Under the pieces are notes generated by a model. It was not told the DNA's origin. It searched no databases and saw only the letters and a program-made list of their open reading frames with translations. A stretch of DNA of 64,000 nucleotides from Nitrospirillum amazonense (GTDB lineage: Bacteria; Pseudomonadota; Alphaproteobacteria; Azospirillales; Azospirillaceae): positions 77,559 through 141,558 of the forward strand of contig NZ_VITV01000004.1 of the NCBI RefSeq assembly GCF_007828035.1, in the 5' to 3' direction. A program made the translations under genes and the position numbers. Below are positions 23,706-33,804 of the stretch, one piece after another; position 1 is the stretch's first letter; each line of letters begins with the position of its first letter.

Positions 23706-24896
23706 ATGGCCGCCAGACCCCTTTCCACGCCGCTGGACGCCACCGACCCGGTGGCGCTGACCCAGGCGCTGATCCGTTGCGCCAGCGTCACGCCGGCCGA
23801 CGCCGGCGCCCTGGGCGTGCTGGAAGGGGTGCTGGGCGCCCTGGGCTTCACCTGCCACCGCCTGCCCTTCACGGAAGAAGGGACAGCGCCGGTGGAGAAC
23901 CTGTACGCCCGGCTGGGCGACGCCGGCCCCAACTTCTGCTTCGCCGGCCACACCGACGTGGTGCCGGTGGGGGATGAGGCGGCGTGGACGGTGGCGCCCT
24001 TTGCCGGGGACATCATCGACGGCCGGCTGTTCGGCCGGGGGGCATCGGACATGAAGGGGGCCATCGCCGCCTTCGTCGCCGCCGTGGCCCGGCACAAGGC
24101 CGCCGGACTGCCCATGGTGGGCAGCCTCAGCCTGCTGATCACCGGGGATGAGGAAGGCCCGTCCATCAATGGCACCCGCAAGGTGCTGGGCTGGCTGGCG
24201 GAGCGGGGCGAGGGCCTGGACGCCTGCCTGGTGGGCGAACCCACCAACCCGCAGCGCCTGGGCCAGATGATGAAGATCGGCCGGCGGGGCAGCATCACCT
24301 TCACCATCACCAGCCTGGGCGCTCAGGGCCATGTGGCCTATCCCCACCTGGCCGACAATCCCCTGCCCCGCCTGGCCCAGGCCCTGGCCCGCCTGTCGGG
24401 GGAGCCGCTGGACCAGGGCACGCCGCACTTCCAACCCAGCAGCCTGCAGATCACCACCATCGACGTGGGCAACCCCACCACCAACATCATCCCGGCCAAG
24501 GGCACGGCGGTGTTCAACATCCGCTTCAACGACCTGCACAGCCCGGCCAGCCTGGAGGCCCACGTGCGCGGCGTCCTGGCCGACGTGGGCGGGGCGTGGG
24601 ACGTGAAGGTGACGGTCAGCGGCGACGCCTTCCTGACGCCGCCGGGGCAGCTGAGCGGTATCGTTTCGCAAGCGGTCCAATCCGTCACAGGGCTGGAGCC
24701 GGAGCTGAGCACCAGTGGCGGCACCTCCGACGCCCGCTTCATCAAGAACCACTGCCCGGTGGTGGAGTTCGGCGGCGTGGGCGCCAGCATGCACAAGGTG
24801 GATGAGCACATCGCCGTGGACGACCTGACCCGCCTGACCGACATCTACGCCCGCGTTCTGGCCGACTGGTTCGCGGCCCACGGCGCCGCCGCGTGA
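23706..24896 (+). CDS. dapE: Succinyl-diaminopimelate desuccinylase
   Basis: This 396-residue M20 metallohydrolase releases succinate from N-succinyl-LL-diaminopimelate. Zinc-site segments are [29 protein letters not shown] and the late [30 protein letters not shown] is typical of DapE. It forms an operon with dapD, and its stop overlaps the start of the next membrane-protein gene. Confidence 0.95.
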   Translation: MAARPLSTPLDATDPVALTQALIRCASVTPADAGALGVLEGVLGALGFTCHRLPFTEEGTAPVENLYARLGDAGPNFCFAGHTDVVPVGDEAAWTVAPFAGDIIDGRLFGRGASDMKGAIAAFVAAVARHKAAGLPMVGSLSLLITGDEEGPSINGTRKVLGWLAERGEGLDACLVGEPTNPQRLGQMMKIGRRGSITFTITSLGAQGHVAYPHLADNPLPRLAQALARLSGEPLDQGTPHFQPSSLQITTIDVGNPTTNIIPAKGTAVFNIRFNDLHSPASLEAHVRGVLADVGGAWDVKVTVSGDAFLTPPGQLSGIVSQAVQSVTGLEPELSTSGGTSDARFIKNHCPVVEFGGVGASMHKVDEHIAVDDLTRLTDIYARVLADWFAAHGAAA

Positions 24897-25504
24897 TGGG
24901 GGAATTGGGCCGCAGCCTGGCCGGCGCCCTTCGTCTGGTCTTCCTGGACAAGACGGCCGCCGCCCGCTTCCCGGCCGACCGCGCCGGGGCGCTGCGCAGC
25001 TTCTGGGTATTCCTGGCCCTGCTGCCGGGCCTGGTGGCGCTGGACACGGTGGAGCGTTGGATGGGCCACCCCTTGGTCCTCGTCGGAGAAGCGCCGCCAA
25101 CCGCACCCATGGCTCCCCTGGCGCGGGCCATCCCGTCCCTGCTCCTGACCTATACCATCAGCACCCTGGCCTATTTCCTGATGGTCGAGCGCATTCTGCA
25201 TCTACAGGGCAACGGCGCCTTGTTCCCCCGCCTCGTCGCTGGCTTCAACTGGAGCGGGGTCGTCGCGCTGATTGTCGTCTTGCCGCTTGCCGCCCTGGCC
25301 CATACCGGTTGGCTGTCCACCCCCATGGCGCTGTCCATCGTGTGGGTGAGCTATTTCTGGAACCTGTTTTACGAGGCTTATGTCGCCCGCGCCGTCCTGG
25401 GTACGGGTTGGATTACCGCCACCGGCTTCGTCTTCCTGGACGTTGTCACCACGGAGTTGGCCTCCAACTTGGTGCGCGGGCCTCTCATGGCGGCGGTGGG
25501 CTAG
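24896..25504 (+). CDS. Membrane protein of unknown function in the dapDE operon
   Basis: This ~202-residue integral membrane protein has four likely helices (about residues 38-52, 82-102, 121-142, 148-170). A soluble N-terminus carries LRLVFLDKTAAARF, a run I have seen at the start of alphaproteobacterial YIP1-like proteins, but I cannot name a family with confidence. It starts at TGATG overlapping the dapE stop (GTG 24893 is an alternative), so it is co-translated with dapE. A direct role in lysine synthesis is not implied. Confidence 0.65.
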   Translation: MGELGRSLAGALRLVFLDKTAAARFPADRAGALRSFWVFLALLPGLVALDTVERWMGHPLVLVGEAPPTAPMAPLARAIPSLLLTYTISTLAYFLMVERILHLQGNGALFPRLVAGFNWSGVVALIVVLPLAALAHTGWLSTPMALSIVWVSYFWNLFYEAYVARAVLGTGWITATGFVFLDVVTTELASNLVRGPLMAAVG

Positions 25505-25528
25505 ACGCGCTTCAGTTACGGGTGGGCT

Positions 25529-26269
25529 CTACTCGTACCAGGCTTCGGTGAAATACAGCCCGTCCGGCGGGGCGGTCTGGCCGGCGGCGGCGCGGTCGCG
25601 GGCCTCCAGCGCCCGGGTCACGTCATCGGGCGTCCACTTGCCCTCGCCCACCAGGCGCAGGGTGCCGATCATGTTGCGGATCTGGTGGTGCAGGAAGGAC
25701 CGGGCGCGGGCCACCATGTGGATCTCTTCCCCAACCCGGCTCACCGTCAGCAGGCTCAGCGTCTTCACCGGGCTCTTGGCCTGGCAGATGCTGGCGCGGA
25801 AGCTGGTGAAGTCGTGGTTGCCCACCAGGCGCTGGGCGCCTTCGTTCATGGCGTCGGCATCCAGGGCCATGGGCACGTGCCAGGCGCGGCCGACGTCCAG
25901 CGCCAGCGGCGCCCGGCGGTTGACGATGCGGTAGAGATAGGCGCGGCCCTTGCAGGACAGGCGGGCGTGGAAGTCGTCCGCCACCGCCTCCGCCCTCACC
26001 ACGGCCACGGGCTCCGGCCGCAGGTGGAAGTTCAGGGCGTCGCGCACCGTGTCGGCCTTGGTCGGCTTTTCCAGGTCGAAATGGCAGACCTGGCCCAGGG
26101 CGTGAACGCCGGCATCGGTGCGGCCGGCGGCATGCACCCGCACCGCCTCACCCGAAAACCGGCGGATGGCCTCCTCCAGGCAGGCCTGGACGGAGGGGCC
26201 GTGCGGCTGCAACTGCCAGCCCTGGTAGGGCCGGCCGTCATATTCGACGGTGAGCTTCCAGCGCGGCAT
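25529..26269 (-). CDS. truA: tRNA pseudouridine(38-40) synthase TruA
   Basis: This 246-residue enzyme modifies U38-U40 of the tRNA anticodon arm. The catalytic Asp is in [31 protein letters not shown] at the start and [20 protein letters not shown] at the end complete the TruA pattern. It begins 4 nt after fmt ends and is the last gene of the def-fmt-truA run on the minus strand. Confidence 0.96.
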   Translation of the reverse strand: MPRWKLTVEYDGRPYQGWQLQPHGPSVQACLEEAIRRFSGEAVRVHAAGRTDAGVHALGQVCHFDLEKPTKADTVRDALNFHLRPEPVAVVRAEAVADDFHARLSCKGRAYLYRIVNRRAPLALDVGRAWHVPMALDADAMNEGAQRLVGNHDFTSFRASICQAKSPVKTLSLLTVSRVGEEIHMVARARSFLHHQIRNMIGTLRLVGEGKWTPDDVTRALEARDRAAAGQTAPPDGLYFTEAWYE

Positions 26270-26273
26270 GGGG

Positions 26274-27230
26274 TCAGACGGCGGCGATGGGCTTGCCCAC
26301 CGCGTGTGGGAAGCCGCGCAGGAAGGCCGCCCCCTCGACCGGGCCCTTGCCCGGGCGCTGCACGGTGGTGAGGCGCAAGGCGCCCTCGCCGCAGGCCACG
26401 GTCAGGTTGGCATCCAGCAGGGTGCCGGGGGCGCCGGTGCCGGCCACGGGCTCGGCCGCCAGCACCTTGATCTTCTCAATCGCACCACCCTCAAGGGCCG
26501 CCTCGAACCAGGTGCCGGGCCAGGGGGTCAGCGCCCGCACCTGGCGATCCAGATCCGCCGCCGGCTTGGTGAAGTCCAGCAGCCCTTCCTCCTTGGTCAG
26601 CTTGGCGGCGTAGGTCACGCCTTCCTCCGGCTGCACCGTGGCGGGCAGGTCGCCGGCCGCCAGGCGGTCCAGCGCCGTGACGATCAGGCGGGCGCCCAGG
26701 ACGGAGAGGCCGTCGTGCAGCTGGCTGGCGGTCATGCGCGGGGTAAGGGCGATGCGCTCCTCCAGCAGCATGGGGCCGGTGTCCAGCCCGGCCTCCATCT
26801 GCATGATGGTGACGCCGCTCTCGGCGTCACCGGCCAGGATGGCGCGCTGGATGGGCGCGGCGCCGCGCCAGCGGGGCAGCAGCGAGGCGTGGATGTTGAG
26901 GCAGCCCAGGCGCGGCGCGTCCAGCACCGCCTGCGGCAGGATCAGGCCATAGGCGACCACCACCGCGACATCCAGGTTCAGCTCCCGGAACTCCGCCTGA
27001 GCCTCCTCGTTGCGCAGGGTGCGCGGCGTGCGCACCGGGATGCCCAGCGCCTGGGCCCGCGCGTGCACCGGCGTCAGCTGCTCCTTGTGCCCGCGCCCGG
27101 CGGGGCGGGGCGGTTGGCTGTAGACGCAGGCGACCTGATGCCCGGCCGCGACCAGGGCGTCCAGCACCGGAACGGAAAAGTCGGGCGTGCCCATGAAGGC
27201 AAGGCGCAGGCGGGTCATGGCTGCCTCCAA
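26274..27230 (-). CDS. fmt: Methionyl-tRNA formyltransferase
   Basis: This 318-residue enzyme formylates initiator Met-tRNA. The formyl-transfer signature [19 protein letters not shown] contains the active-site His and Arg, and [13 protein letters not shown] follows as expected. The N-terminus [19 protein letters not shown] is typical. It lies between def and truA; repeat copy B separates it from def by 121 nt. Confidence 0.96.
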   Translation of the reverse strand: MEAAMTRLRLAFMGTPDFSVPVLDALVAAGHQVACVYSQPPRPAGRGHKEQLTPVHARAQALGIPVRTPRTLRNEEAQAEFRELNLDVAVVVAYGLILPQAVLDAPRLGCLNIHASLLPRWRGAAPIQRAILAGDAESGVTIMQMEAGLDTGPMLLEERIALTPRMTASQLHDGLSVLGARLIVTALDRLAAGDLPATVQPEEGVTYAAKLTKEEGLLDFTKPAADLDRQVRALTPWPGTWFEAALEGGAIEKIKVLAAEPVAGTGAPGTLLDANLTVACGEGALRLTTVQRPGKGPVEGAAFLRGFPHAVGKPIAAV

Positions 27231-27248
27231 CCAAACAAGTGAACCAGG

Positions 27249-27344
27249 CCTGCGACCGCGGGCCCCGGAGATTTCCGGGGAGCGTAGCGGACTGGAAATC
27301 GAGGATAGCCAAGCGGCCGGACGGCCGCGCCCGGCGCCTGAGGG
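27249..27344 (+). repeat. Dispersed hairpin repeat, copy B
   Basis: This copy lies between def and fmt. It has the core TTTCCGGGGAGCGTAGCGGAC, the stem GCGGCC-GGAC-GGCCGC (27313-27328) and ends GCGCCTGAGGG. The GGACGC stem seen in A, D and E has decayed (TGCGACCGCGG) and the outer hairpin is absent. Confidence 0.65.
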
Positions 27345-27351
27345 AACAGCG

Positions 27352-27858
27352 TCAGCGAGCCGCCTTGGTCACCTTGCGCATGATCATGTTGCGCTTCAGC
27401 GAGGACAGGTGGTCGATGAACAGCACGCCGTTCAGGTGATCAACCTCGTGCTGGATGCAGCGGGCCAGCAGGTCGTCGCAATCGCGTTCCTGCACGCTGC
27501 CGTCGCGGTCGACGTAGCGCACGCGGATCTGCTTGGGCCGCACCACGTCGGCGTAGATCTCGGGGATGGAAAGGCAGCCCTCGTTGTGCACGCAGGTCTC
27601 ATCCGACAGCCACAGCAGCTCCGGATTGGCCATGGCGATGGGTTCCTTGGCGCCTTCCTTATGCTCGGACACGTCGACGACGATAATGCGCTCCAGCAAG
27701 CCGATCTGCGGGGCGGCCAGGCCGATGCCGGGCGCCTTGTACATGGTCTCCAGCATGTCATCCATCAGCTTCACCACGCGGCCGTCGACATTGGCGATGG
27801 GCGCGCACTTCTTCTTCAGGCGGGCGTCGGGAACGGTCAGGATGGGCAGGAGGGCCAT
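27352..27858 (-). CDS. def: Peptide deformylase
   Basis: This 168-residue Fe/Zn metalloenzyme removes the N-formyl group from new proteins. All three motifs are present: [18 protein letters not shown] and HEVDHLNG. The frame extends upstream to 28005, but ATG 27858 ([11 protein letters not shown]) matches the family start. It works with fmt, the formylating enzyme encoded next to it. Confidence 0.96.
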   Translation of the reverse strand: MALLPILTVPDARLKKKCAPIANVDGRVVKLMDDMLETMYKAPGIGLAAPQIGLLERIIVVDVSEHKEGAKEPIAMANPELLWLSDETCVHNEGCLSIPEIYADVVRPKQIRVRYVDRDGSVQERDCDDLLARCIQHEVDHLNGVLFIDHLSSLKRNMIMRKVTKAAR

Positions 27859-28089
27859 GGGTGTCGTGTCCGGATCAGGCGGCTGGTGAATGAGGGCGGT
27901 GAGTATAAACGCTCGCCCATCTGCGAGATAGGGGAAGCCGGCCGCCAGGGCAAGGCCCGGTTGCGTAGCGGGGGGTATGCGGGTGGATGTGCAGGGGGCG
28001 TTCATGGGCGCGGCGCATGCATCCCACCGGTTGCTTCACGATCCTGTTTATTCTAACGCTAAGGCCATGCGTGAACGGGGGAGACGCGC

Positions 28090-28935
28090 TTGACCATCCA
28101 ACACCGCCGTTGCGGACACCTGCTCGCCGTCTTGTGCCTGGTTCTGATGCCGGCCGCCGCCGGAGCGGCCGACCAAACCGCCCAACCCGACCCGGCCAAG
28201 CCGCGCCTGGACCTCGCCTCGTTCAAGCAGCCGGACTATCCGCCAGAGTCGGCGCACGCGGGCGAGGAAGGCCGTGTGGGCGTCAGCGTCCAGTGCCAGG
28301 CGGACGGAAGCGTCACCGATCCCCAGGTGGTGGAGCCCAGCGGCTACGCCCGGCTGGACAATGCCGTGCTGTCGGTCGTGCCTGGCCTGCGCTGCTTCCC
28401 CGGCCACGATGCCCAAACCGGCGAGGTCGTCACCGGCCCGGCCAAGTTCCGCTATAACTTCAAGCTGCGCACGCCACCGCCCCCCGCCAGCCTGCACCTG
28501 ACGTCCGAGGACATCCGCGACCTGGTGGCGGCCGCCCGCGCCGCCAACCCCGGCGTGACCATTCCCGAGCCCACGGACAGCAAGAGCCAGCAGGTCATGT
28601 GGAACCTGGCGCTGGACGCCAAGCTGGCCCCCGGCGCCTTCAGGCGCCCCGCCTATCCGGCGGCGGCCCTGGCGCAGCGCGAGGCCGGCACGGTGGCCAT
28701 CGCCTTTCTCTGCGGCGCGGACAGCCACGTCACCGCCACCCGCGTCATCAACAGCGCTGGCAGCCCCCGCCTGGACGCGGCCCTATCCGACGCCGTGCCT
28801 CCGGGCACCGCCTGTCAGCCCACCACCACCGGCGCAGACCATACGCCGGTGGCCTCCTGGGGCTTCGTCGCCCACGCCTTCGTGCCGCCCGAGGCGCCAG
28901 TGGGACCCCCGCCAGCGGGCACCCAGCCTTTCTAA
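28090..28935 (+). CDS. Secreted protein with two TonB-C-like modules
   Basis: This 281-residue protein has a signal peptide (about residues 1-26, cut after AGAA). It contains two modules like the C-terminal domain of TonB (about 48-125 and 180-262), each opening with a Pro-Tyr-Pro-type start (DYPPESA, AYPAAAL) and followed by a G-R/T-V beta strand. Each has one cysteine in the strand and another 32-33 residues later (SVQC to LRC; FLC to TAC). There is no Pro-rich periplasmic spanner and no retained TonB anchor, so energy transduction is doubtful. Start is TTG 28090 with GGGGGAG upstream. Confidence 0.7.
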   Translation: MTIQHRRCGHLLAVLCLVLMPAAAGAADQTAQPDPAKPRLDLASFKQPDYPPESAHAGEEGRVGVSVQCQADGSVTDPQVVEPSGYARLDNAVLSVVPGLRCFPGHDAQTGEVVTGPAKFRYNFKLRTPPPPASLHLTSEDIRDLVAAARAANPGVTIPEPTDSKSQQVMWNLALDAKLAPGAFRRPAYPAAALAQREAGTVAIAFLCGADSHVTATRVINSAGSPRLDAALSDAVPPGTACQPTTTGADHTPVASWGFVAHAFVPPEAPVGPPPAGTQPF

Positions 28936-28999
28936 GGACCATGGTGCCGACCGCCATCAATTCCGTAACCATCGTCTTGGCAACAACCCGGAGAGAGAC

Positions 29000-30145
29000 A
29001 TGGCAAGGTGGTATGCCCACATCGGCAGGCTATTGTTTCTCAGCATGATGTATGACGCCTGGACCATGGAGGCCCACGCCATCCCTGCGGACTCGCCATC
29101 ACCAGCTGGCTCCCCGGTCAAGCTGGACGCGAAGTCCTTCTTCGACGCGCAACCCATCTATCCTCCGGACTCCATTGCCGCGCAGGAGGAAGGACGCCTC
29201 GTCTTCATCGTATTGTGCGACGTCGACGGCACCGTCAGCGACGCCGTGATCATGGAAAGCAGCGGCCACGAGCGGTTGGACCAATCCTTGCTGACCGCCG
29301 CCCGTGCCCACCGGTGGGGGTGTGCCATCCATGACGCCAACGGCGACCCGCCAGACGGCATTCGGCGGGCCATTTGGGGCAGCACCAAGATAGCGTATCG
29401 CTTCCAGCTGCAGATGAGCGATGGAAGCCGCCCCACGCCAAACCGGCCACCACCTCCGGAAGCAGCGGTACAGCTGGAAACGGTGACGCCGCCGGTCTAT
29501 CCGGCTGCCGCACGCGCCGCCGGGGAGCAAGGCCGGGTCGACCTGCGCTTCCTCTGCCAACCCGACGGCCGGCTGAGTGACATCACGATCGACCATTCCT
29601 CCTCACACGCGGATTTGGACCAAGCGACCCTGGCCGCGGCGCAGAGCGGGAAATGGCGTTGCCAGCTGCCGGCGGATAGCCGAGAGGCCACGGTGGGGTC
29701 ATACAGCCACACGTTCCGCCTCTCCCCGGTGCCGCCGCAGCCAATCCCGCCCCCTCCGCCACCGCCGTCAAAGCCGATGCCGTTCTGGGAACGACAATTC
29801 TTGCCGCAGTTGCCGGTTGAGATCAGCAGCGCTGCCCTACCGCGCCTTCCAGTGCCGTATCCCCCTGAGTCCGTAAGACTGAAAGAAGAGGGCCGGGTTC
29901 GCTTCACAGCCTTTTGCAACGACGCTGGGATGTTCACGTCCGCGCACATCCAGTCGTCCAGCGGCTATAAAAGGTTGGACGATGCGCTGCTGGCCGCCGT
30001 GGACTCTCATCGCTGGCGATGCGCGAATCCCAAATCGGCCAAGCCGCCGCTCACCTCCCTCGTCGAGGCCGAGTATCTGTTCCGACTACCCGCGCGGCAA
30101 AAGGGCGGCCCGCGCGTTCGTGACAAGCCACTGCCGAAACCTTGA
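29000..30145 (+). CDS. Secreted protein with three TonB-C-like modules
   Basis: This 381-residue protein has an N-terminal hydrophobic segment (RLLFLSMMYDAWTMEAHA) that could be a signal. Three modules lie at about 48-130, 158-245 and 285-368, each starting with a Tyr-Pro motif (IYPPDS, VYPAAA, PYPPES). In every module a strand cysteine (VLC, FLC, AFC) is followed 34 residues later by a second one in a W-G/R-C motif. A poly-Pro hinge (PIPPPPPPPSKP) precedes module 3. It is the middle gene of three of this kind; GC here is about 60%. Confidence 0.68.
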   Translation: MARWYAHIGRLLFLSMMYDAWTMEAHAIPADSPSPAGSPVKLDAKSFFDAQPIYPPDSIAAQEEGRLVFIVLCDVDGTVSDAVIMESSGHERLDQSLLTAARAHRWGCAIHDANGDPPDGIRRAIWGSTKIAYRFQLQMSDGSRPTPNRPPPPEAAVQLETVTPPVYPAAARAAGEQGRVDLRFLCQPDGRLSDITIDHSSSHADLDQATLAAAQSGKWRCQLPADSREATVGSYSHTFRLSPVPPQPIPPPPPPPSKPMPFWERQFLPQLPVEISSAALPRLPVPYPPESVRLKEEGRVRFTAFCNDAGMFTSAHIQSSSGYKRLDDALLAAVDSHRWRCANPKSAKPPLTSLVEAEYLFRLPARQKGGPRVRDKPLPKP

Positions 30146-30207
30146 GCTGCGACAACCCTCTTTCACTTCTGCAACGTTTATCTCTTGGGGATGAGAAGGG
30201 GGACTTC

Positions 30208-30753
30208 ATGCGGACTAGCGGAAGCCAGGCGGTCATTAGCGGCATCCTGGTTGCGGTAGCTTGTTGGCCGTTAACTCAAATGTCATCGTTGGCTGAACCA
30301 CCGGAGAGGGTCTTCAGGCCGGCATGGTCGTCAATAATATCCGACTTTCCTTTCGCGCATGATGAATCGTTCTACTTCGGCTTTGCCGCCATCCCCCAGG
30401 GTGCCGCACTCGATGTCCCGTCTTTCCGCCGCTTCCCTCCGGTTTATCCCTTGGAGGCGGTGAGACTGAAGAACCAGGGCCGGGTTAACTTCATCGCGCT
30501 CTGTGATGCGAAGGGTGTTGTCACCTCCGCCGAGATCCCGCGGAGCAGCACACATCCTGAATTGGACGATGCCGTACTGGCGGCTGCCCAATCCGGCCAG
30601 TGGCGCTGCAAACCAGCTCTCGTAAATGGACTGCCTGAAACCTCATGGGCGAAAGCGAGTTTCCGCTTCCGTCTCAGCGACGTTGGGAAAGCCCGCGCAC
30701 ACCAGGCGGCCGCCGTCCGCACCCCCTCACCCCAGCGTCCGCCGCGCCCGTAA
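30208..30753 (+). CDS. Secreted protein with one TonB-C-like module
   Basis: This 181-residue protein starts at ATG 30208 (GAAGGGGG upstream) with a membrane/signal segment [19 protein letters not shown] single module (about 80-160) opens [20 protein letters not shown] and has the same cysteine pair 34 residues apart (ALC to WRC). Sampled GC is about 52%, lowest of the three tandem genes. Its last 27 bases overlap the 3' end of recR. The three genes look like successive duplications of one module that then diverged. Confidence 0.65.
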   Translation: MRTSGSQAVISGILVAVACWPLTQMSSLAEPPERVFRPAWSSIISDFPFAHDESFYFGFAAIPQGAALDVPSFRRFPPVYPLEAVRLKNQGRVNFIALCDAKGVVTSAEIPRSSTHPELDDAVLAAAQSGQWRCKPALVNGLPETSWAKASFRFRLSDVGKARAHQAAAVRTPSPQRPPRP

Positions 30754-31335
30754 CGCCGCGGTCAGCGTGCCGTCGTCCAGGTAGTCCAGCTCGCCGCCCA
30801 CGGGCACGCCGTGGGCCAGGCGGCTGATGGCGACGTTCAGGCCGGAGAGGCGGTCGGTCAGGTAGTGGGCGGTGGTCTGGCCGCCGGCGGTGGCGTTCAG
30901 CGCCAGGATGACCTCGCGCACGGCCACGCCGTCCGTGCCTTGGGCCACGCGGGCCAGCAGGCCGGGGACGGCCAAGTCGTCGGGGCCGATGCCGTCCAGC
31001 GCCGACAGGGTGCCGCCCAGCACGTGGTAGAGGCCGCGATAGGCGCCCGTGCGCTCCAGCGCCCAGAGGTCGCCCACTTCCTCCACCACGCACAGGATGG
31101 TGCGGTCGCGGGAGGCGTCGCGGCAGACGCCGCAGGGGTCGATCGTGTCCAGGTTGCCGCAGACGGGGCAGGTGCGGATGCGGGCGGCGGCCCCGGCCAG
31201 CGCCTCGGCCAAGGGATCCATCAACTGCTCGCGCTTCTTGATCAGGTGCAAGGCGGCGCGGCGGGCCGAGCGCGGGCCCAGGCCCGGCAGGCGCGACAAC
31301 AGCTGTATCAGGCGGTCGATTTCAGGGCCGATCAT
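30727..31335 (-). CDS. recR: Recombination protein RecR
   Basis: This 202-residue RecFOR-pathway protein helps load RecA at single-strand gaps. It shows the helix-hairpin-helix ([19 protein letters not shown]), the C4 zinc finger ([16 protein letters not shown]) and the Toprim domain ([24 protein letters not shown]). It is usually co-transcribed with dnaX and ybaB; here a strong terminator separates it from them. Confidence 0.96.
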   Translation of the reverse strand: MIGPEIDRLIQLLSRLPGLGPRSARRAALHLIKKREQLMDPLAEALAGAAARIRTCPVCGNLDTIDPCGVCRDASRDRTILCVVEEVGDLWALERTGAYRGLYHVLGGTLSALDGIGPDDLAVPGLLARVAQGTDGVAVREVILALNATAGGQTTAHYLTDRLSGLNVAISRLAHGVPVGGELDYLDDGTLTAALRARRTLG

Positions 31336-31390
31336 GGCCCCAAGATAGGGGCTGTGCCGGCTTTGTTCCAGCCCGGCTTTGTTCCAGCGG

Positions 31391-31429
31391 GAAAATGAAA
31401 ACGCCGGGCCCGTCGCCAGGCCCGGCGTT
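31391..31429 (-). terminator. Terminator between ybaB and recR
   Basis: An 11-bp perfect stem (AACGCCGGGCC at 31400-31410 with GGCCCGGCGTT at 31419-31429) is followed on the minus strand by TTTTCATTTTCC. It would end dnaX-ybaB transcripts before recR, 30 nt past the ybaB stop. Confidence 0.8.
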
Positions 31430-31458
31430 CAAAACCACACCCTGAAGGGCGGCGCCGA

Positions 31459-31782
31459 TCAGAACGGCAGCTTCATGCCCGGCGGCAGCTTCAGGCCGCC
31501 CATGAGCTTGTTGGTCTCTTCGGCGATGTGCGCCTCGACCTTGCCCTTGGCGTCGTTGAAGGCGGCGACCAGCAGGTCCTCCAGCACCTCGATGTCCTCG
31601 GGGTCGACGACGGACTTGTCGAGCTTCACCTTCTTCAGCTCGCCCTTGCCGTTGACCACGACGCGGACCATGCCGGCGCCGGACTGGCCGTCGGCCTCGA
31701 TCTCGCCCAGCTTGCCCTGCATTTCCTGCATCTTGGCCTGCATCTGCTGGGCCTGCTTCATCATCTGGCCGATGTTCTTCAT
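31459..31782 (-). CDS. ybaB: YbaB/EbfC nucleoid-associated protein
   Basis: This 107-residue dimeric DNA-binding protein has MKQAQQMQAKMQEMQGKLGE as the opening helix and VRVVVNGKGELKKVKLDKSVV as the conserved strand pair. YbaB binds DNA with little sequence preference and is linked to nucleoid organisation. It starts 3 nt after dnaX, the usual pairing. Confidence 0.95.
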   Translation of the reverse strand: MKNIGQMMKQAQQMQAKMQEMQGKLGEIEADGQSGAGMVRVVVNGKGELKKVKLDKSVVDPEDIEVLEDLLVAAFNDAKGKVEAHIAEETNKLMGGLKLPPGMKLPF

Positions 31783-31785
31783 GGC

Positions 31786-33729
31786 CTAAAAATCTCCTTC
31801 CCAGTCGCCGTCGCTCATGTCGGGCGGGGCGTCGAAATACGGGTTGTCGGGGGCATCCATACCGCCATCCTCGTAAGAAGGGAAGGCGGGGGTGAGGGCG
31901 GCCTCTTCGGCGGCGGCCTTGGCGGCCGCCGCGGCCAGCTGGTCCAGGTCGCGCACCGCCGCCATCCTGGCGCCGGGGAACGCGGCCATCAGGGCCTGCA
32001 CCAAGGGGTTGGCCGCGGCCTGTTCGCGGGTGCGGTTCTCCGCCGCGCGGTCCTGGTCGCTGAGCGTGGGTTCGCCAGGCGCGCTGGAGACCGTGACGAT
32101 CCAGCGCCGGCCGGTCCATTCCGTCAGCAGCTGCCCCACGCGGCCGGCCAGGTTGGGCACGGCCATGGCGGTGGGCCGCAGCTCGATCAGCCCCGGCTCG
32201 AACTTCACCAGGTGGACCATGCTCAAGAGGTTACCCTGTAGCATGCCCTCGCGCCGGGCGCCGAACAGCTCCGCCACCTCGCGGAAGGATTTGGGATCGG
32301 CCGGGGGTAGATCCGGAACGGGCTCCATCACAGGGGTGGGGGCGACCACGGGAGCCGCCTTCACCGCACCGGCCAGGCCGCCGCGCAGGACGGCCATGGG
32401 GGCGCCATTCGGGCCGCCGCCGCCGGCCATGGCCATACCGCGCGCCGTGGCGCCGCCGCCCCCCATGGTGCCGCCGCCCATCGGCGCGCCGCCGCCATTC
32501 CCGCCCGTGGTGGGCACACCGCCCTCCATCACCTTGCGCACCAAATCACCCGGGCTGGGCAGGTCGGCGGCGTAGGCCAGGCGGATCAGCACCATTTCCA
32601 GGGCCTGCATGGGTACCGGCGCCTGCTGCACCTCGCCCAGGCCCTTCAGCAGGATCTGCCAAGCACGGGCCAGGGCCGGCATGCCCAGCTTGGCCGCCAG
32701 GTCGCCGCCGCGCACCCGCTCCATCTCCGGGATGCCCTGGTCCTGGGCCGTGCCGGGAACCACGCGGGCGCGGGTGAGGAAATGGGTGAAGTCCAACAGG
32801 TCCTGGGCGATGACCACCGGGTCGGCGCCGCGCTTGTGCAGATCGTCCAGCACGGCCAGCGCGTCGGCCGGCCTGCCCGACAGGGTCGACTCGAACAGAT
32901 CCACCACCAGGGTGCGGTCGGCCAGGCCCAGCATGTCGCGGACCTGCAGGCCGGTGACCGTGCCGCCGCCCAGCGCTATGGCCTGGTCCAGCAGCGACAG
33001 GCCATCACGCACCGAGCCATCGGCAGCGCGGGCGATGAGGCTCAGCGCCTCCGCCTCCACCGGCACCGACTCCTGCGCCGCGATACGACCGAAATGGGCC
33101 TGCAGCGTACCCTGGTCCACCCGGCGCAGGTCGAAGCGCTGGCAGCGCGACAGCACCGTCACCGGCACCTTGCGGATCTCGGTGGTGGCAAAGACGAACT
33201 TCACATGGGGCGGCGGCTCCTCCAGCGTCTTCAGCAGCGCGTTGAACGCGCTGCGCGACAGCATGTGGACCTCGTCGATGACGTAGACCTTGTAGCGGGC
33301 ACCAGCGGGGGCGTAGCGCACGCCCTCGATGATCTCGCGGATGTTGTCGACCGAGGTGTTGCTGGCCGCGTCCATCTCGATGACATCGACGTTGCGGTCC
33401 TGTGAGATGGACACGCACTGCTCACACACGCCGCAGGGGCTGACGGTGGGGCCGCCCTGGCCATCCGGGCCGATGCAGTTCAGGGCCCGGGCGATGATGC
33501 GGGCGGTGGTGGTCTTGCCCACGCCGCGCACGCCGGTCAGCATGTAGGCTTGGTGGATGCGCCCCGACTGGATGGCATTGCGCAGGGTGCGCACCAGCGC
33601 GTCCTGACCGATCAGCTCATCGAAATTGCGGGGGCGGTACTTGCGGGCCAGAACCCGGTAAACGGCATTACCGGCGGCGGTGTCGGAAGCGGAGGAAAGC
33701 GGGCTTTGATCGGTCACGGGATCGCTCAA
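31786..33729 (-). CDS. dnaX: DNA polymerase III gamma/tau subunit
   Basis: This 647-residue clamp-loader ATPase shows Walker A GVRGVGKTTTARIIA, the zinc module (CGVCEQCVSI), Walker B-type VIDEVHMLS and the SRC motif LSRCQRFDLRR. After the AAA+ and collar domains (about 1-380) comes a Gly/Met-rich linker (about 410-470), then a tau-like C-terminal part. I see no slippery A-run for gamma frameshifting. Start is TTG 33729 or GTG 33717; the ribosome-site spacing does not decide. The SRP RNA gene lies just upstream. Confidence 0.94.
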   Translation of the reverse strand: MSDPVTDQSPLSSASDTAAGNAVYRVLARKYRPRNFDELIGQDALVRTLRNAIQSGRIHQAYMLTGVRGVGKTTTARIIARALNCIGPDGQGGPTVSPCGVCEQCVSISQDRNVDVIEMDAASNTSVDNIREIIEGVRYAPAGARYKVYVIDEVHMLSRSAFNALLKTLEEPPPHVKFVFATTEIRKVPVTVLSRCQRFDLRRVDQGTLQAHFGRIAAQESVPVEAEALSLIARAADGSVRDGLSLLDQAIALGGGTVTGLQVRDMLGLADRTLVVDLFESTLSGRPADALAVLDDLHKRGADPVVIAQDLLDFTHFLTRARVVPGTAQDQGIPEMERVRGGDLAAKLGMPALARAWQILLKGLGEVQQAPVPMQALEMVLIRLAYAADLPSPGDLVRKVMEGGVPTTGGNGGGAPMGGGTMGGGGATARGMAMAGGGGPNGAPMAVLRGGLAGAVKAAPVVAPTPVMEPVPDLPPADPKSFREVAELFGARREGMLQGNLLSMVHLVKFEPGLIELRPTAMAVPNLAGRVGQLLTEWTGRRWIVTVSSAPGEPTLSDQDRAAENRTREQAAANPLVQALMAAFPGARMAAVRDLDQLAAAAAKAAAEEAALTPAFPSYEDGGMDAPDNPYFDAPPDMSDGDWEGDF

Positions 33730-33804
33730 CCCTTCCGGCGCTGGCAGGGACAGGGCGCGCCGGCGGCTAGCGCCGGGTGCCCGCCTAGGGGCTTCTCATT
33801 TTAT

